A stretch of DNA of 64,000 nt. It comes from Gemmatimonas groenlandica (GTDB lineage: Bacteria; Gemmatimonadota; Gemmatimonadetes; Gemmatimonadales; Gemmatimonadaceae). The translations under genes were made by a program, and so were the position numbers. The notes beneath the pieces were generated by a model. That model worked only from the letters and a program-made list of their open reading frames with translations, was not told where the DNA came from and made no database searches. This document shows, one piece after another, positions 26,600-34,801 of the stretch. Within the stretch, counting starts at the first letter, position 1. Each line of letters starts with the position of its first letter. The DNA is taken from contig NZ_CP053085.1 of the NCBI RefSeq assembly GCF_013004105.1, positions 5,115,093 through 5,179,092 on the forward strand. Reading direction: 5' to 3'.

Positions 26600-27454
26600 T
26601 CAGCCGGTCAGGAGTTCCGCCACGAGTGCACCGAGTCGGTCGGGTGCTTCTTCGGGGGCTACGTGGGCTACGCCGGGGAGTTCGCGGAGCGTGACCCCAT
26701 TCGGTGCCGCGAGACGCAGTGCTTCGCCGAGTTTGACGGCGCGGGCGGCAGGTACGAACGGATCGTCAGACGCGGTGGCGAGCAGCACGGGGCAGGTGAT
26801 TGCGCCCGGCGAGAGGGCGGCGGTGGTATCGCCCCGTGACGCCGAGAGGGCCGACAGCTGAGCGAGCGCGGCGTCGCGTCCGTCGCGGGTCCGAAAACTT
26901 TTCAGGTAGAGATCGAGCGATCGCGCACCGACGTCGCGATGGGCGTAGCAGGGCAGCAGGGCCGCGTGGAGGGCGGAGGCCAGCCAGCCGGGCGAGAGGC
27001 GACGCCAGAGCGACAGGAAGGGCACCAGTCGCGCCACGCGGCGGCTCAAGGCGACATCGCCAGGCTGGCAGCCGATCATGGTGGGGTTCACGAGCAGCAG
27101 GTGCGCCACGCGCTCCGGGTGTTCGTGCGCCACGACGGCCGCGATCGCGGCACCCATGCCGTGCCCAACGAGTGAGGCTCGTCGCACGCCGAGTACATCG
27201 AGCAGGGCGGCGACGCGCATGGCGTGACCGGCAACCGTCATCTGGTGGGTGCCGGGCGGGTCGCTTCGGCCATGGCCGAGCAGATCGAGCACCAGGACGC
27301 GATATCCCTTGGGCAACCGCGGCAGGACATCCTGCCACAAATGCGATGACGTGAAGGCGCCGTGGATCAGAACGATCGGCTCACCGACGCCGCGCTCGCC
27401 GAATGCGTAGCAGTAGAGGCGCACGCCCCCTAGATCGACGAACTCGCCGCGCAT
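26600..27454 (-). CDS. Alpha/beta hydrolase fold protein lacking the usual nucleophile
   Basis: A 284-residue alpha/beta hydrolase. Fold landmarks are VLIHGAFTSSHLW with the oxyanion HG (30-40), LDLLGHGRSDPP (57-68), the nucleophile elbow VGHGMGAA (96-103), the acid loop LATASDDPFVPAA and the histidine loop LPGVAHVAPEE. At the elbow the expected Ser of GHSMG is Gly99 (codon GGC, one base from AGC), so the classical triad is incomplete. It may be a non-hydrolytic member, use another residue, or be a decaying enzyme, although the frame is intact. The substrate is unknown. It is probably transcribed together with the downstream TPR gene. Confidence 0.82.
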   Translation of the reverse strand: MRGEFVDLGGVRLYCYAFGERGVGEPIVLIHGAFTSSHLWQDVLPRLPKGYRVLVLDLLGHGRSDPPGTHQMTVAGHAMRVAALLDVLGVRRASLVGHGMGAAIAAVVAHEHPERVAHLLLVNPTMIGCQPGDVALSRRVARLVPFLSLWRRLSPGWLASALHAALLPCYAHRDVGARSLDLYLKSFRTRDGRDAALAQLSALSASRGDTTAALSPGAITCPVLLATASDDPFVPAARAVKLGEALRLAAPNGVTLRELPGVAHVAPEEAPDRLGALVAELLTG

Positions 27455-27553
27455 CAGCGCTGGCTAGGGGAGGCGGAGAGCGTGGACATAAGCCGCAGTC
27501 AATCTCAACGGCGCCGCGTCGCGGAACAAGCGATTCCGTCGCGCGACAGCGAA

Positions 27554-27585
27554 AAGCGGGGGGTGCCGGCTGGCACCCCCCGCTT
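27554..27585 (-). terminator. Rho-independent terminator of the Spy/CpxP-like gene
   Basis: A perfect 14-bp stem (AAGCGGGGGGTGCC / GGCACCCCCCGCTT) with a 4-nt loop. On the minus strand the stem runs into a short T-run (CGCTTTTCGC), 24 nt after the stop codon at 27609. The symmetry could also work for the other strand. Confidence 0.85.
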
Positions 27586-27608
27586 GGTCGCACATCCTGC
27601 GACCTCGG

Positions 27609-28004
27609 TCAGAGACCGCCGCGGCGACCCTGCGGCATGGCGGCAACGTTCTCGTCGAACTTCTTCTTCTGTTCGTCGGTCAGCAGCGCCTTGAGGGCGT
27701 CGTTGCGCTCGGTGTTCATCTTGCGCATCGACTCCTGCATCGCGGCCGGGTCACCGCCACCGCTGCGGGCGGCCATCATCGCTTCCCGCTGCTTGGTGCC
27801 GGCCTGGGTCAGGATGGAGTCGACCGTTGCCGACTGCGCGGCCGTCAGCGTGATGTCCTTGAACAGCTGTTCCTTCTGCCGAGCGTTACGGTCGGCCTGC
27901 GACATCTGCATGCCACCACCACCACCGCCGCCACCCTGGGCATAGGCGGGCACAGCAATCGCGAGGGCAGCCGCAGCAACAACCATGCGGATCGTGTTCT
28001 TCAT
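27609..28004 (-). CDS. Secreted Spy/CpxP-like LTxxQ-type protein
   Basis: A 131-residue protein with a clear signal peptide (MKNTIRMVVAAAALAIAVPAYAQ) followed by a Gly-rich stretch (eight consecutive Gly) and a Met/Gln-rich helical domain. The segments FKDITLTAAQSATVDSILT and ALKALLTDEQKKKFDEN carry the L-T-x-x-Q/D-Q pattern of periplasmic Spy/CpxP chaperone-like proteins. These bind unfolded envelope proteins or sense envelope stress and metals. ATG 28004 is chosen because the signal peptide starts there; the frame extends upstream to 28040 without support. It is a single gene with its own terminator. Confidence 0.72.
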   Translation of the reverse strand: MKNTIRMVVAAAALAIAVPAYAQGGGGGGGGMQMSQADRNARQKEQLFKDITLTAAQSATVDSILTQAGTKQREAMMAARSGGGDPAAMQESMRKMNTERNDALKALLTDEQKKKFDENVAAMPQGRRGGL

Positions 28005-28183
28005 GTCTGGGGTCTCGGTGGGTCGTTCGGCACTGTCCACGACGCGGTCGCGCCGCTGAGGTACCTCACAGTGTAGACGTCTAAGCTTGCAGAAGTGTTA
28101 AGACGAAAGCGACGAATGGATGAGTCCGCCTTGAAATGGATGCGGTTGGTCCCTCACCCTCTGGCGGAACGTCGGTTGAGGGG

Positions 28184-28189
28184 TACAAT
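28184..28189 (+). promoter_or_regulatory. Possible -10 element (TACAAT) of the unknown gene at 28199
   Basis: TACAAT is followed 9 nt later by an in-frame GTG at 28199. The spacing would give a leaderless or nearly leaderless transcript. No Shine-Dalgarno is seen. Confidence 0.35.
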
Positions 28190-28198
28190 TGCAGAATT

Positions 28199-29392
28199 GT
28201 GACGCTTCCGCCCTCGATATCGCCGCTACCAGTGCCTGATTCGCCGCCGGTCCCTCCGGACGCGCGCCTCTCGCTGTACCCGCCGATGCCGGCGCCACCG
28301 CCGCTGCCGCCGGGGCCCGTCACCGTACCTATGAGTTGGCTGCTTCGCACGGCGTCACCGTCGGTCCAGTTCCGCGCCACCAAGGCCTTCTGGCCGAAAG
28401 CGGTGTCCGACGCGGGGTGGGCGACGGTTCCGTACGCCAGTCGGCAGGGATGGCACCTGCTCCTGATGCAGGATGGGGACGGCCAGTGGCCCGGCGGCAT
28501 GCTCACGGTTCCTGCCGGGTTGTCGCTCGAGGGCATCGGCACCATTCCGGCCTACCGTCGCCTGCTGGAGCTCGGGTGGGACCCGGAGAGCCCGGCGCTC
28601 AGCTCGACGAAGCGGTTGCTGTTTCGCCTGCTGGCCGAAGACGATGACCCCTCGTTTCTGGCGGAGATGATGCCGAAGACGTGGGACGACGATCTGATCA
28701 AGCGAGGGCGGTTGTTGTTGCGTGAGGCGGCGGCGGCAGCGCTCGCGCAGGCGGGGTATGAGAGTGATCCGCGGCTCCGCGGTGCGGCCCGCCGGTTGGT
28801 GGATCGGGTGATGCCGTTCCTCAAGTCGCCATTGGCGCAGAAGCCGTGGATCCGTCTGGGCAACCAGCATGTGCTCCCGGCCGAGGTCACGGCACCGTCG
28901 TTTCACCTGCTGGTGATGCTGGGCTACATGCCGCATTTCCGCAGCGAGCACTACGAGTTCATGGATCGGCTGTACACCTATCTCACGCAGCCGTGGCCGC
29001 GCCAACAGCCGGTGCAGCAGGTGGGGCCGCATCTCATCGAGCAGCCCCATCTGGTGTTGGGCGACCTGCTGCCCACGCGCAATGCGATGGATGCCGATAT
29101 GGCCTCCTCGCTGGGGTGGCTCGAGGTCATGGCGCGTATCGGTTTTCTCAAGAAGCACGACGGCTGGTGCAAGCTACTCGACCGTCTGCTCGACGACCGC
29201 GACCGCAAGCATGTGTGGACCCCGCCACGCTCGGTCGTGATGCCGGAGCGGGTACCCGCCTGGTCATGGCCACTCCTTCCACTGTCCGATCCGACCTTCG
29301 GCGAGCCCGCCGATTCGGCCTTCTCCGCCGACGTCACCTTCCGTCTTGCCCTCATTGCTCAGCTGAGCGGTCGAGAGATCGAGCTGATATAG
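28199..29392 (+). CDS. Conserved protein of unknown function, alpha-helical
   Basis: A 397-residue protein that I do not recognise. After a very Pro-rich N-terminus (PPSISPLPVPDSPPVPPDAR and PPLPPGPVTVP) comes an all-helical-looking domain with repeated Leu/Arg/Asp patterns (AYRRLLELGWDPESPAL, TKRLLFRLLAEDDDPSFLAEM, RLVDRVMPFLKSPLAQKP). The spacing of helices and aromatic residues recalls alpha/alpha-toroid or prenyltransferase-like folds, but no DxDD, QW or other catalytic motif is visible. No signal peptide or membrane segment is present. GTG 28199 is chosen from its position behind TACAAT; an internal ATG before SWLLRT is an alternative start. The DEAD-box helicase gene follows after 40 nt. 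Confidence 0.6.
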   Translation: MTLPPSISPLPVPDSPPVPPDARLSLYPPMPAPPPLPPGPVTVPMSWLLRTASPSVQFRATKAFWPKAVSDAGWATVPYASRQGWHLLLMQDGDGQWPGGMLTVPAGLSLEGIGTIPAYRRLLELGWDPESPALSSTKRLLFRLLAEDDDPSFLAEMMPKTWDDDLIKRGRLLLREAAAAALAQAGYESDPRLRGAARRLVDRVMPFLKSPLAQKPWIRLGNQHVLPAEVTAPSFHLLVMLGYMPHFRSEHYEFMDRLYTYLTQPWPRQQPVQQVGPHLIEQPHLVLGDLLPTRNAMDADMASSLGWLEVMARIGFLKKHDGWCKLLDRLLDDRDRKHVWTPPRSVVMPERVPAWSWPLLPLSDPTFGEPADSAFSADVTFRLALIAQLSGREIELI

Positions 29393-29432
29393 CTTCCCGG
29401 ACGGCCGGACCGATTAGCTTTCCGGTCAACAC

Positions 29433-30593
29433 ATGACTGCAATCGACCCTGACACGCTGATCGACGATACCACGTTCGCCGATCTGGGCCTCGCCCAACC
29501 TCTGCTCGCCGCCCTCTCCGATGCCGGCTATGAGCGTCCTACGCCCATTCAGCGCGATGCGATTCCGCTCGCGCTGAAAGGGCGCGATCTGATCGGCCTC
29601 GCCCAGACGGGCACCGGCAAGACGGCCAGCTTTACGCTGCCGATGGTGCATCGACTGCTGGGCGGACCGCGGCGGACGCGCGTGCTGGTGCTCACACCCA
29701 CCCGTGAGCTTTGTCTCCAGGTGGAGGAGAGTGTCCGGAAGTATTCCAAGTACGCGCCGGTGGATGTGATCCCCGTGTTCGGCGGTGTCGGCTACGAGCC
29801 GCAGGAACGTGCGTTGCGCGCCGGCGTCGACGTGGTCGTCGCCACGCCCGGACGCTTGCTCGACCATCTCGAGAAACGCAACGTCGACTTCTCGTATCTC
29901 GAGACGTTGGTGCTCGACGAAGCGGATCGCATGCTCGACATGGGCTTCGCGCCGCAGCTCAATCGCATCGTCGAACAGGTGCCCCGCTATCGGCAGACGC
30001 TCCTGTTCAGCGCAACGATGCCACCCGAGGTCGAGGCGCTCGCGCGCAAGTATCTCCGCAAGCCCGTCGTGGTGCAGGTCGGTCGTCGGTCGTCGGCCGC
30101 GACCACGGTGACGCACGCGGTGTACCCGGTGCCGCGTCACCTCAAGAACGACCTGCTCGTGCATCTGCTCACGAAGAAAGCGCATGATTCGGTGCTGGTC
30201 TTCACGCGCACGAAGAGTGGCGCCGATCGTGTGGTGCAAGATCTCGAGAAAGCGGGTGTGAAGGCGGGCGCCATGCATGCCGACAAGTCGCAGCGCGAGC
30301 GCATGGCCGCGCTCGAAGACTTCAAGTCGGGCAAGCTGCGGGTGCTCGTGGCCACCGATATTGCGCAGCGTGGCCTCGATATCTCGGGCATCACGCACGT
30401 GATCAACTACGACGTGCCGCAGCAACCGGAAGATTACGTGCACCGGATCGGCCGGACGGGCCGCGCCGCCAGCACCGGCGATGCGTACACGTTCATGGCG
30501 GCCGAAGATATCGGCATGGTGCGCACGATCGAGCGCACGATCGGCCAGGAGATTCCGCGCGTGAGCGTGCCGGGGTTCGACTTCGGCACCTGA
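29433..30593 (+). CDS. DEAD-box ATP-dependent RNA helicase
   Basis: A 386-residue two-domain RNA helicase. All motifs are in order: Q motif (GYERPTPIQ), I (AQTGTGKT), Ia (PTREL), Ib (TPGRL), II (DEAD), III (SAT), IV (VLVFTRTK), V (ATDIAQRGLDI) and VI (HRIGRTGR). It resembles RhlE/CsdA-type core helicases but stops soon after motif VI, so the basic C-terminal extension that directs RhlE or DbpA to RNA is missing. The likely role is general RNA remodelling in ribosome assembly or RNA decay. It is a single gene on the plus strand, converging with the pseudopilin gene at 30613. Confidence 0.93.
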   Translation: MTAIDPDTLIDDTTFADLGLAQPLLAALSDAGYERPTPIQRDAIPLALKGRDLIGLAQTGTGKTASFTLPMVHRLLGGPRRTRVLVLTPTRELCLQVEESVRKYSKYAPVDVIPVFGGVGYEPQERALRAGVDVVVATPGRLLDHLEKRNVDFSYLETLVLDEADRMLDMGFAPQLNRIVEQVPRYRQTLLFSATMPPEVEALARKYLRKPVVVQVGRRSSAATTVTHAVYPVPRHLKNDLLVHLLTKKAHDSVLVFTRTKSGADRVVQDLEKAGVKAGAMHADKSQRERMAALEDFKSGKLRVLVATDIAQRGLDISGITHVINYDVPQQPEDYVHRIGRTGRAASTGDAYTFMAAEDIGMVRTIERTIGQEIPRVSVPGFDFGT

Positions 30594-30612
30594 TCATACC
30601 TGATCCTCCGCG

Positions 30613-31077
30613 TTATCGTCGTTGCACGCGCCCGAGACGCGACACCGTGATGGTGTCGGCTCGGGCGCTTCGTTTCAGTATGAGTCGCAGATTGGCGGCC
30701 CCCACGCCGAGCCCCGATGGCGCGTAGCTGAGCGAGTCCCGCGTGGCCTCGAGCGTAAGTCCGCTGCCGTGGAAGTCGCCCACGGCGATCGTGTCGCGAC
30801 CCACGTGCACCACGACGCGCACTCCCGCTTCATCGAAGCGCACGGCGGTCCGGTCACCGGTGGCGATCGCGTGATCGCGCGCGAGTGCGAGGAGGTCGGC
30901 GGTTTCCTGTGCGGCCATCGCCACATCGAGCGCGGCGAAGAGCGCACAGCCCGATGCGATCGCGAGCGCGGCCAGACTGCCGGTGAGCACGAGTACCCAG
31001 AGTTGCTCGATCAGCGTCGCACCGTGGCGACGACGGCGCGGGCTCTTGGCGTGGCGCGAAACGTGAATCGGTGTCAT
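30613..31077 (-). CDS. Prepilin-type pseudopilin (GspH/FimT-like)
   Basis: A 154-residue protein with a type IV prepilin leader: a basic N-terminus (SPRRRRHG) followed by ATLIEQLWVLVLTGSLAALAIA, i.e. prepilin peptidase cleavage after Gly and the conserved Glu at mature position 5, then a hydrophobic helix. The remainder has short beta segments (AVRFDEAGVRVVVHVG, LRLILKRSARADTITVSRLGRV) as in GspH/FimT minor pseudopilins. No other type II secretion or pilus genes are in the window, so it is an orphan here. ATG 31077 is chosen because a ~17-residue basic leader before the cleavage site is normal; the frame is open to 31182. It is divergent from the gene at 31176. Confidence 0.75.
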   Translation of the reverse strand: MTPIHVSRHAKSPRRRRHGATLIEQLWVLVLTGSLAALAIASGCALFAALDVAMAAQETADLLALARDHAIATGDRTAVRFDEAGVRVVVHVGRDTIAVGDFHGSGLTLEATRDSLSYAPSGLGVGAANLRLILKRSARADTITVSRLGRVQRR

Positions 31078-31175
31078 GAGCGCAGGGTGTCGTGGACGGG
31101 TCGCGGCGACTATATCGAGAGGCATCGCGTCGCTCGTCGCGTTGGACCACACGATCACTCCGAGGTCGTCGAACG

Positions 31176-31514
31176 GTGTCATCCGAACTTCGCCGTCATC
31201 ATCGTCGCAACGCCCACCCGCTCACCTCGCCTCGCCGGCTGGCCACACACTTCGCGCTCGCGGCGTTGAGCGTGGTGGCGAGCGCTACGACCGCGTGCAG
31301 CGGTTCCATCCCCAGCACCACCAGCGAACTCAACTCGGGGCAGGCGGTCATGGACCTCGGGACGCTCGTGGGCGAACTCCGTGAAGAAAATTCGATGATG
31401 CAGGCACAGATCGATTCGCTACGCGGCGCCCTCGCGTATCAGGATACGATCGTGCGACAGCTGGCCGCCGGCGCCGGGGTCCAGGTGCGCTCGCCTGCGC
31501 TCTCGACGCCCTGA
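31176..31514 (+). CDS. Small lipoprotein-like hypothetical protein with coiled coil
   Basis: A 112-residue protein of unknown function. A basic N-terminus is followed by a hydrophobic stretch (FALAALSVVASATTAC) ending in a lipobox-like Cys, then a short Ser/Thr linker and a helix (LGTLVGELREENSMMQAQIDSLRGALAYQDTIVRQLA) with heptad character. This looks like an outer- or inner-membrane lipoprotein with a small oligomerising coiled coil. GTG 31176 is the most reasonable start, since upstream residues in the open frame (back to 31092) are Arg-rich and without pattern, but the start is uncertain. It lies 62 nt before pfkA. Confidence 0.5.
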   Translation: MSSELRRHHRRNAHPLTSPRRLATHFALAALSVVASATTACSGSIPSTTSELNSGQAVMDLGTLVGELREENSMMQAQIDSLRGALAYQDTIVRQLAAGAGVQVRSPALSTP

Positions 31515-31576
31515 ATAGGTGATGACGCGATAGATTATCGCGATCACTCCCAACCACCCGATCCATCATTTCTGAT

Positions 31577-32656
31577 ATGCGGATTGCGATTTCCACCGGC
31601 GGCGGCGACGCCCCGGGACTCAACGCCGTCATTCGGGCGGCGGTGCTGTCGGCCCGTACCCGCGGCTGGGACGTGCTTGGCATCAAGCGCGGCTACGCCG
31701 GACTCCTTGGCGAGGACGAGATTGTCCCGCTGACGGAAGAGACGGTGCGCGGCATCGCGAATCAGGGCGGCACGATCATCAAGACGACGAATCGCGGCAG
31801 CCCGTTCGCGTATCCGATCCTGCAGCCCGATGGGACCTGGAAGAACGTCGATCGCTCCGACGAACTCGTGGAGAATGCCCGCAATCTTGGCATCGAAGCA
31901 ATTATCTCGATCGGCGGCGACGGCTCGCTGAAGATTGCGTCGCAACTGGCGGCCAAAGGCATGCGCGTGATCAGCGTGCCCAAGACGATCGACAACGATG
32001 TCCCCGGCACGGTGACCACGTTCGGCTTCGACACGGCAGTGAATACGGCCATGGAAGCGATCGACAAGCTGCATACCACGGCGGAATCGCACGATCGCGT
32101 CATGGTGCTGGAAGTGATGGGGCGCGACGCCGGATTCATCGCGCTGCACGCCGGAGTCGCCGGTACGGCCGATGTGATTCTGATTCCTGAGATCGCGTGG
32201 GATATCGAAAAAGTCTGTGAGAAGATCATGGACCGCGACGCGGCCGGACGGCGCTTCAGCATCGTGGTGGTCGCCGAGGGCTCGAAGCCCAAGGGTGGGA
32301 TGGAGTCGATCATCGGCGCGTCGCTGCCGGGGCAGGATCGTCGCCTCGGCGGAATCGCCGAACGGATGGGCTACGACATTCAGCGCATCACTGGTAAGGA
32401 GACCCGCTCCATGGTGCTCGGGCATCTCCAGCGCGGCGGCTCGCCCACGGGCTATGATCGACTGCTGGCGACCCGCTTCGGCGCAGCGGCGGTGCAGGCG
32501 GTGGCCGACAAGCGGTGGGGCCACATGGTCGCGCTGCAGTCGCCGCACCTGGTTACGATCCCCATTGCCGACGTGCTCAAGGAAACGAAGCGCGTCGACC
32601 CGGCCCACGATGTGGTGCAGGCCGCCCGGATGATGGGCATCTCTTTTGGGGATTAA
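31577..32656 (+). CDS. pfkA: 6-phosphofructokinase
   Basis: A 359-residue phosphofructokinase that phosphorylates fructose-6-phosphate. Signature motifs are GGGDAPGLNAVIR (8-20), GGDGS (113-117), PKTIDND (135-141), EVMGRDAGFIA and HLQRGGSPTGYDR. The Gly in GGDGS (the position of E. coli Gly104) favours ATP over pyrophosphate, while the Lys in PKTIDND is the residue of PPi-dependent and group III ATP enzymes (E. coli has Gly). The mixed signature fits the ATP-dependent group III branch, but the phosphoryl donor should be regarded as inferred. Allosteric behaviour cannot be judged. The stop codon is joined to a G-rich repeat that ends in a T-run. Confidence 0.93.
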   Translation: MRIAISTGGGDAPGLNAVIRAAVLSARTRGWDVLGIKRGYAGLLGEDEIVPLTEETVRGIANQGGTIIKTTNRGSPFAYPILQPDGTWKNVDRSDELVENARNLGIEAIISIGGDGSLKIASQLAAKGMRVISVPKTIDNDVPGTVTTFGFDTAVNTAMEAIDKLHTTAESHDRVMVLEVMGRDAGFIALHAGVAGTADVILIPEIAWDIEKVCEKIMDRDAAGRRFSIVVVAEGSKPKGGMESIIGASLPGQDRRLGGIAERMGYDIQRITGKETRSMVLGHLQRGGSPTGYDRLLATRFGAAAVQAVADKRWGHMVALQSPHLVTIPIADVLKETKRVDPAHDVVQAARMMGISFGD

Positions 32657-32739
32657 CGGCGAAGTAGGGAGTCGGGAGTAGGGGGTAGGGAGACACGCAC
32701 TCCATACCTCCTACTCCCTACCCCTTACTGTTTTTAAGA
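32654..32739 (+). repeat. G-rich heptamer repeat and hairpin terminator after pfkA
   Basis: TAACGGCGAAGTAGGGAGTC at the pfkA stop matches the start of the repeat at the lon stop. G-rich units (GGGAGTC, GGGAGTA, GGGGGTA, GGGAG) are followed, after a short spacer, by a C-rich inverted partner (CCTACTCCCTACCCC) and then TTACTGTTTTT. The inverted arrangement plus T-run works as an intrinsic terminator; the G-rich arm alone has four G-tracts and could form a quadruplex in the mRNA. Confidence 0.8.
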
Positions 32740-32947
32740 CAGCCCCTGTCCTCTGTTACGGACGCTGTCTGTTACCTCACGATCCCTCCCCCTGTCCGTA
32801 GGGTACCGTGGTGCCGATACTTACACCGCAGCAGCGCGCCAGCCGACGGTCGGGTCCGTCTTGGCATGGACCCTGCCCTAGAGAGACATCGGGACGTCCG
32901 TATGCTCTCCGTGGTGGACGGCGCGCGAAGTCCTGCAGGAGGTAGGC
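32740..32947. other. Intergenic region upstream of the secreted protein gene
   Basis: About 200 bp between the pfkA terminator and the ATG at 32948. It ends in a strong ribosome-binding site (GGAGGT, 4 nt before the ATG). The TCTGTTACGGACGCTGTCTGTTAC stretch contains a short direct repeat of CTGTTAC; nothing else could be identified. Confidence 0.4.
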
Positions 32948-33928
32948 ATGTTTCAGATGAATTGGCGAATCCTTGCTACGACAGCCGTGCTGAGTCTGAC
33001 GCTCAGTGCGGGGCGCGCCTACGCGCAGGGTCGAAGCGAGAAGAACGATAAGACGGATATCCCGAAGGACTATCGGCCGCCCGCCGGCATGTGTCGCGTG
33101 TGGGTCGACGGCGTACCGGCCGCTCAGCAGCCGGCACCCACCGACTGCGCCAGCGCCGTGCGCAACAAGCCGGCAAACGGACGCGTGATCTACGGGGAGG
33201 ATGCGGCGAAAGGCAGGAAGCCGGATCTTCCGATCAAAGGGTTTGCGAAGCCCGGGGACAAGAAGGGCGCTCCGCTGATTCCGCCTGATCTCTCTCAGGT
33301 AGATCCGCGGGCGCGGGAGGCGTGGGAGGCAAAAAAGATCACGGACGCGCAGTTGCATGGAGACCAGCCGGCGAATTTCTCGCCGGCTTCGTCGTATCCA
33401 GGGTCGGCGGTGTCACCGCAGGGGCCCACAGGGTCATACGGCGGGTACGTCACGCCGGGTGGTGTCGTGGTGCCGGGGGCGGTGAACGATCCGCGCTACT
33501 TCAACCAGGCGCCGGGCGTGCGTCCGCCGGGCTACGGCTCGGCGACCTGTCTCGATCGCGACGGCGATGGCTGGTGCGACGATCAGCGCTATGGCCCGCC
33601 GGTGTGCAACGACCTCGATAAGGACGGTCGGTGCGATGATCTGCCGGAGTACGCGTCGCGGGCCTATCCGCAGGTCCTGCCGCCCATGCGCTCGGTGATG
33701 GATGTGCTGCAAGGGCGACCGAGCACCGAGATCATGCAGTGGCTTGGCACGAACGAATTCACCGTGCGAGTGCCCGACCAGGGGCGCGGCGGCGTGCCGT
33801 GGCGCGCCATCTTCCTCGATCAGAGCAACGAGCTGCTGCAGGTGTGGACCGACGTGAACCGCGACGGACGCGCCGACCGCATCGAGATCTTCAAGAACGG
33901 CCAGCGCGTGAAGCTGATACAGCGCTGA
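32948..33928 (+). CDS. Secreted protein with Asp-rich, Cys-containing calcium-loop-like repeats
   Basis: A 326-residue exported protein (signal peptide 1-26, ending AGRAYA-Q). The N-terminal third contains CRVWVDGVPAAQQPAPTDC, a pattern common in exported proteins of this phylum. The middle is Pro/Gly-rich. Around residues 199-225 are CLDRDGDGWCDD and CNDLDKDGRCDD, two Asp-rich loops like thrombospondin type 3/EF-hand-type calcium sites, each with Cys pairs. A third related loop, DVNRDGRADRIEI, is near the C-terminus. Calcium binding and disulphides are plausible; the function is unknown. The GGAGGT ribosome-binding site fixes the start at ATG 32948. Confidence 0.6.
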   Translation: MFQMNWRILATTAVLSLTLSAGRAYAQGRSEKNDKTDIPKDYRPPAGMCRVWVDGVPAAQQPAPTDCASAVRNKPANGRVIYGEDAAKGRKPDLPIKGFAKPGDKKGAPLIPPDLSQVDPRAREAWEAKKITDAQLHGDQPANFSPASSYPGSAVSPQGPTGSYGGYVTPGGVVVPGAVNDPRYFNQAPGVRPPGYGSATCLDRDGDGWCDDQRYGPPVCNDLDKDGRCDDLPEYASRAYPQVLPPMRSVMDVLQGRPSTEIMQWLGTNEFTVRVPDQGRGGVPWRAIFLDQSNELLQVWTDVNRDGRADRIEIFKNGQRVKLIQR

Positions 33929-33946
33929 GTACCGCGTGCCGAGCGC

Positions 33947-34801
33947 TTACGCGCCGGCGACTGCCGCTGAGCGACCGCTGGTCTCGTCGGGGAAATACGA
34001 TTCGGCACACTCGTCACACAGGCCGTGCGAAAGCACGGCCTGTGTGCGTTCGGCCACGAACGTCTCGAGCTTCTGCCACTGGGCCTCCGGTTGGTCGCGT
34101 ACGGCTTTGCAATGCATGCAGATGTGTACGAAGCCGCTGAGGGCCTGCGTGAGCCGCTGCTCGACGGTGCGCCGCGCGGCCAGTTCGGCGTCGTACGAGA
34201 GCCGGAAGAAGGTGGCGAGAATGCTCAGGCCGACCAGCAGCTGCGACGCCCACGCCAGCATCGTCACCCGTCCCAGCGCCGCGCCGCCGTCGGGGAGCTG
34301 CGATGCCGTGAACGACGCCAGCCCGTACACGGCGAGCGCGATCGACGCCGCGGCGCGCTCGAAGCGCGGCAACGGGTTCGCCGTGGCCAGTCGCCATGCC
34401 GCGATCAGCAGAAGAAACAGCATCACGCCGAGGTTCAGTCGATTCTGATCGCCCGAGCGCATCATGGAGCCAAGCAGCTCCGTGCCGAGCGCTACGCCGA
34501 TGGCCACGACCGGAATGAGCCACACGCGGAAACGATCGCCGCGCAATGCAAAGGTGCCGGCCAGAATCGTCATGGCGAACCCCACGCGCATCATCGCCGC
34601 CACACTTCCGATCCACGGCGTCGGATACGGAATGCCCCACACACTGCTCCACACATAGCGCGCCACGAGCAGCGCCCAGGCACTCGCCCAATACACGGCC
34701 AGCCGTTCGCGACGCACCATGCCCACGTATGCGAGGGCGAGGAAGCAGATCCCGGCGATCATCGTGGGAACGCCCGACCGGAACAGTCCGTCGCGCCACA
34801 T
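33947..34801 (-). CDS. Multi-pass membrane protein with a C-terminal Cys-rich (CxxC...CxxC) domain
   Basis: A 284-residue protein with about seven or eight hydrophobic helices in the first ~190 residues (for example MIAGICFLALAYVGM, MLFLLLIAAWRLA), followed by a soluble tail. The tail has CMHCKAVRDQ and, about 27 residues later, CDECAESYFPD, a paired CxxC arrangement resembling the short C-terminal module seen in some bacterial two-component and sensor proteins (ICxxCKKVRD...W). It may bind zinc. The membrane part resembles 7TM sensor input domains. No kinase or cyclase domain is attached. Its ATG overlaps the tag stop codon (TGATG), so translation is coupled to tag. Function unknown. Confidence 0.65.
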   Translation of the reverse strand: MWRDGLFRSGVPTMIAGICFLALAYVGMVRRERLAVYWASAWALLVARYVWSSVWGIPYPTPWIGSVAAMMRVGFAMTILAGTFALRGDRFRVWLIPVVAIGVALGTELLGSMMRSGDQNRLNLGVMLFLLLIAAWRLATANPLPRFERAAASIALAVYGLASFTASQLPDGGAALGRVTMLAWASQLLVGLSILATFFRLSYDAELAARRTVEQRLTQALSGFVHICMHCKAVRDQPEAQWQKLETFVAERTQAVLSHGLCDECAESYFPDETSGRSAAVAGA

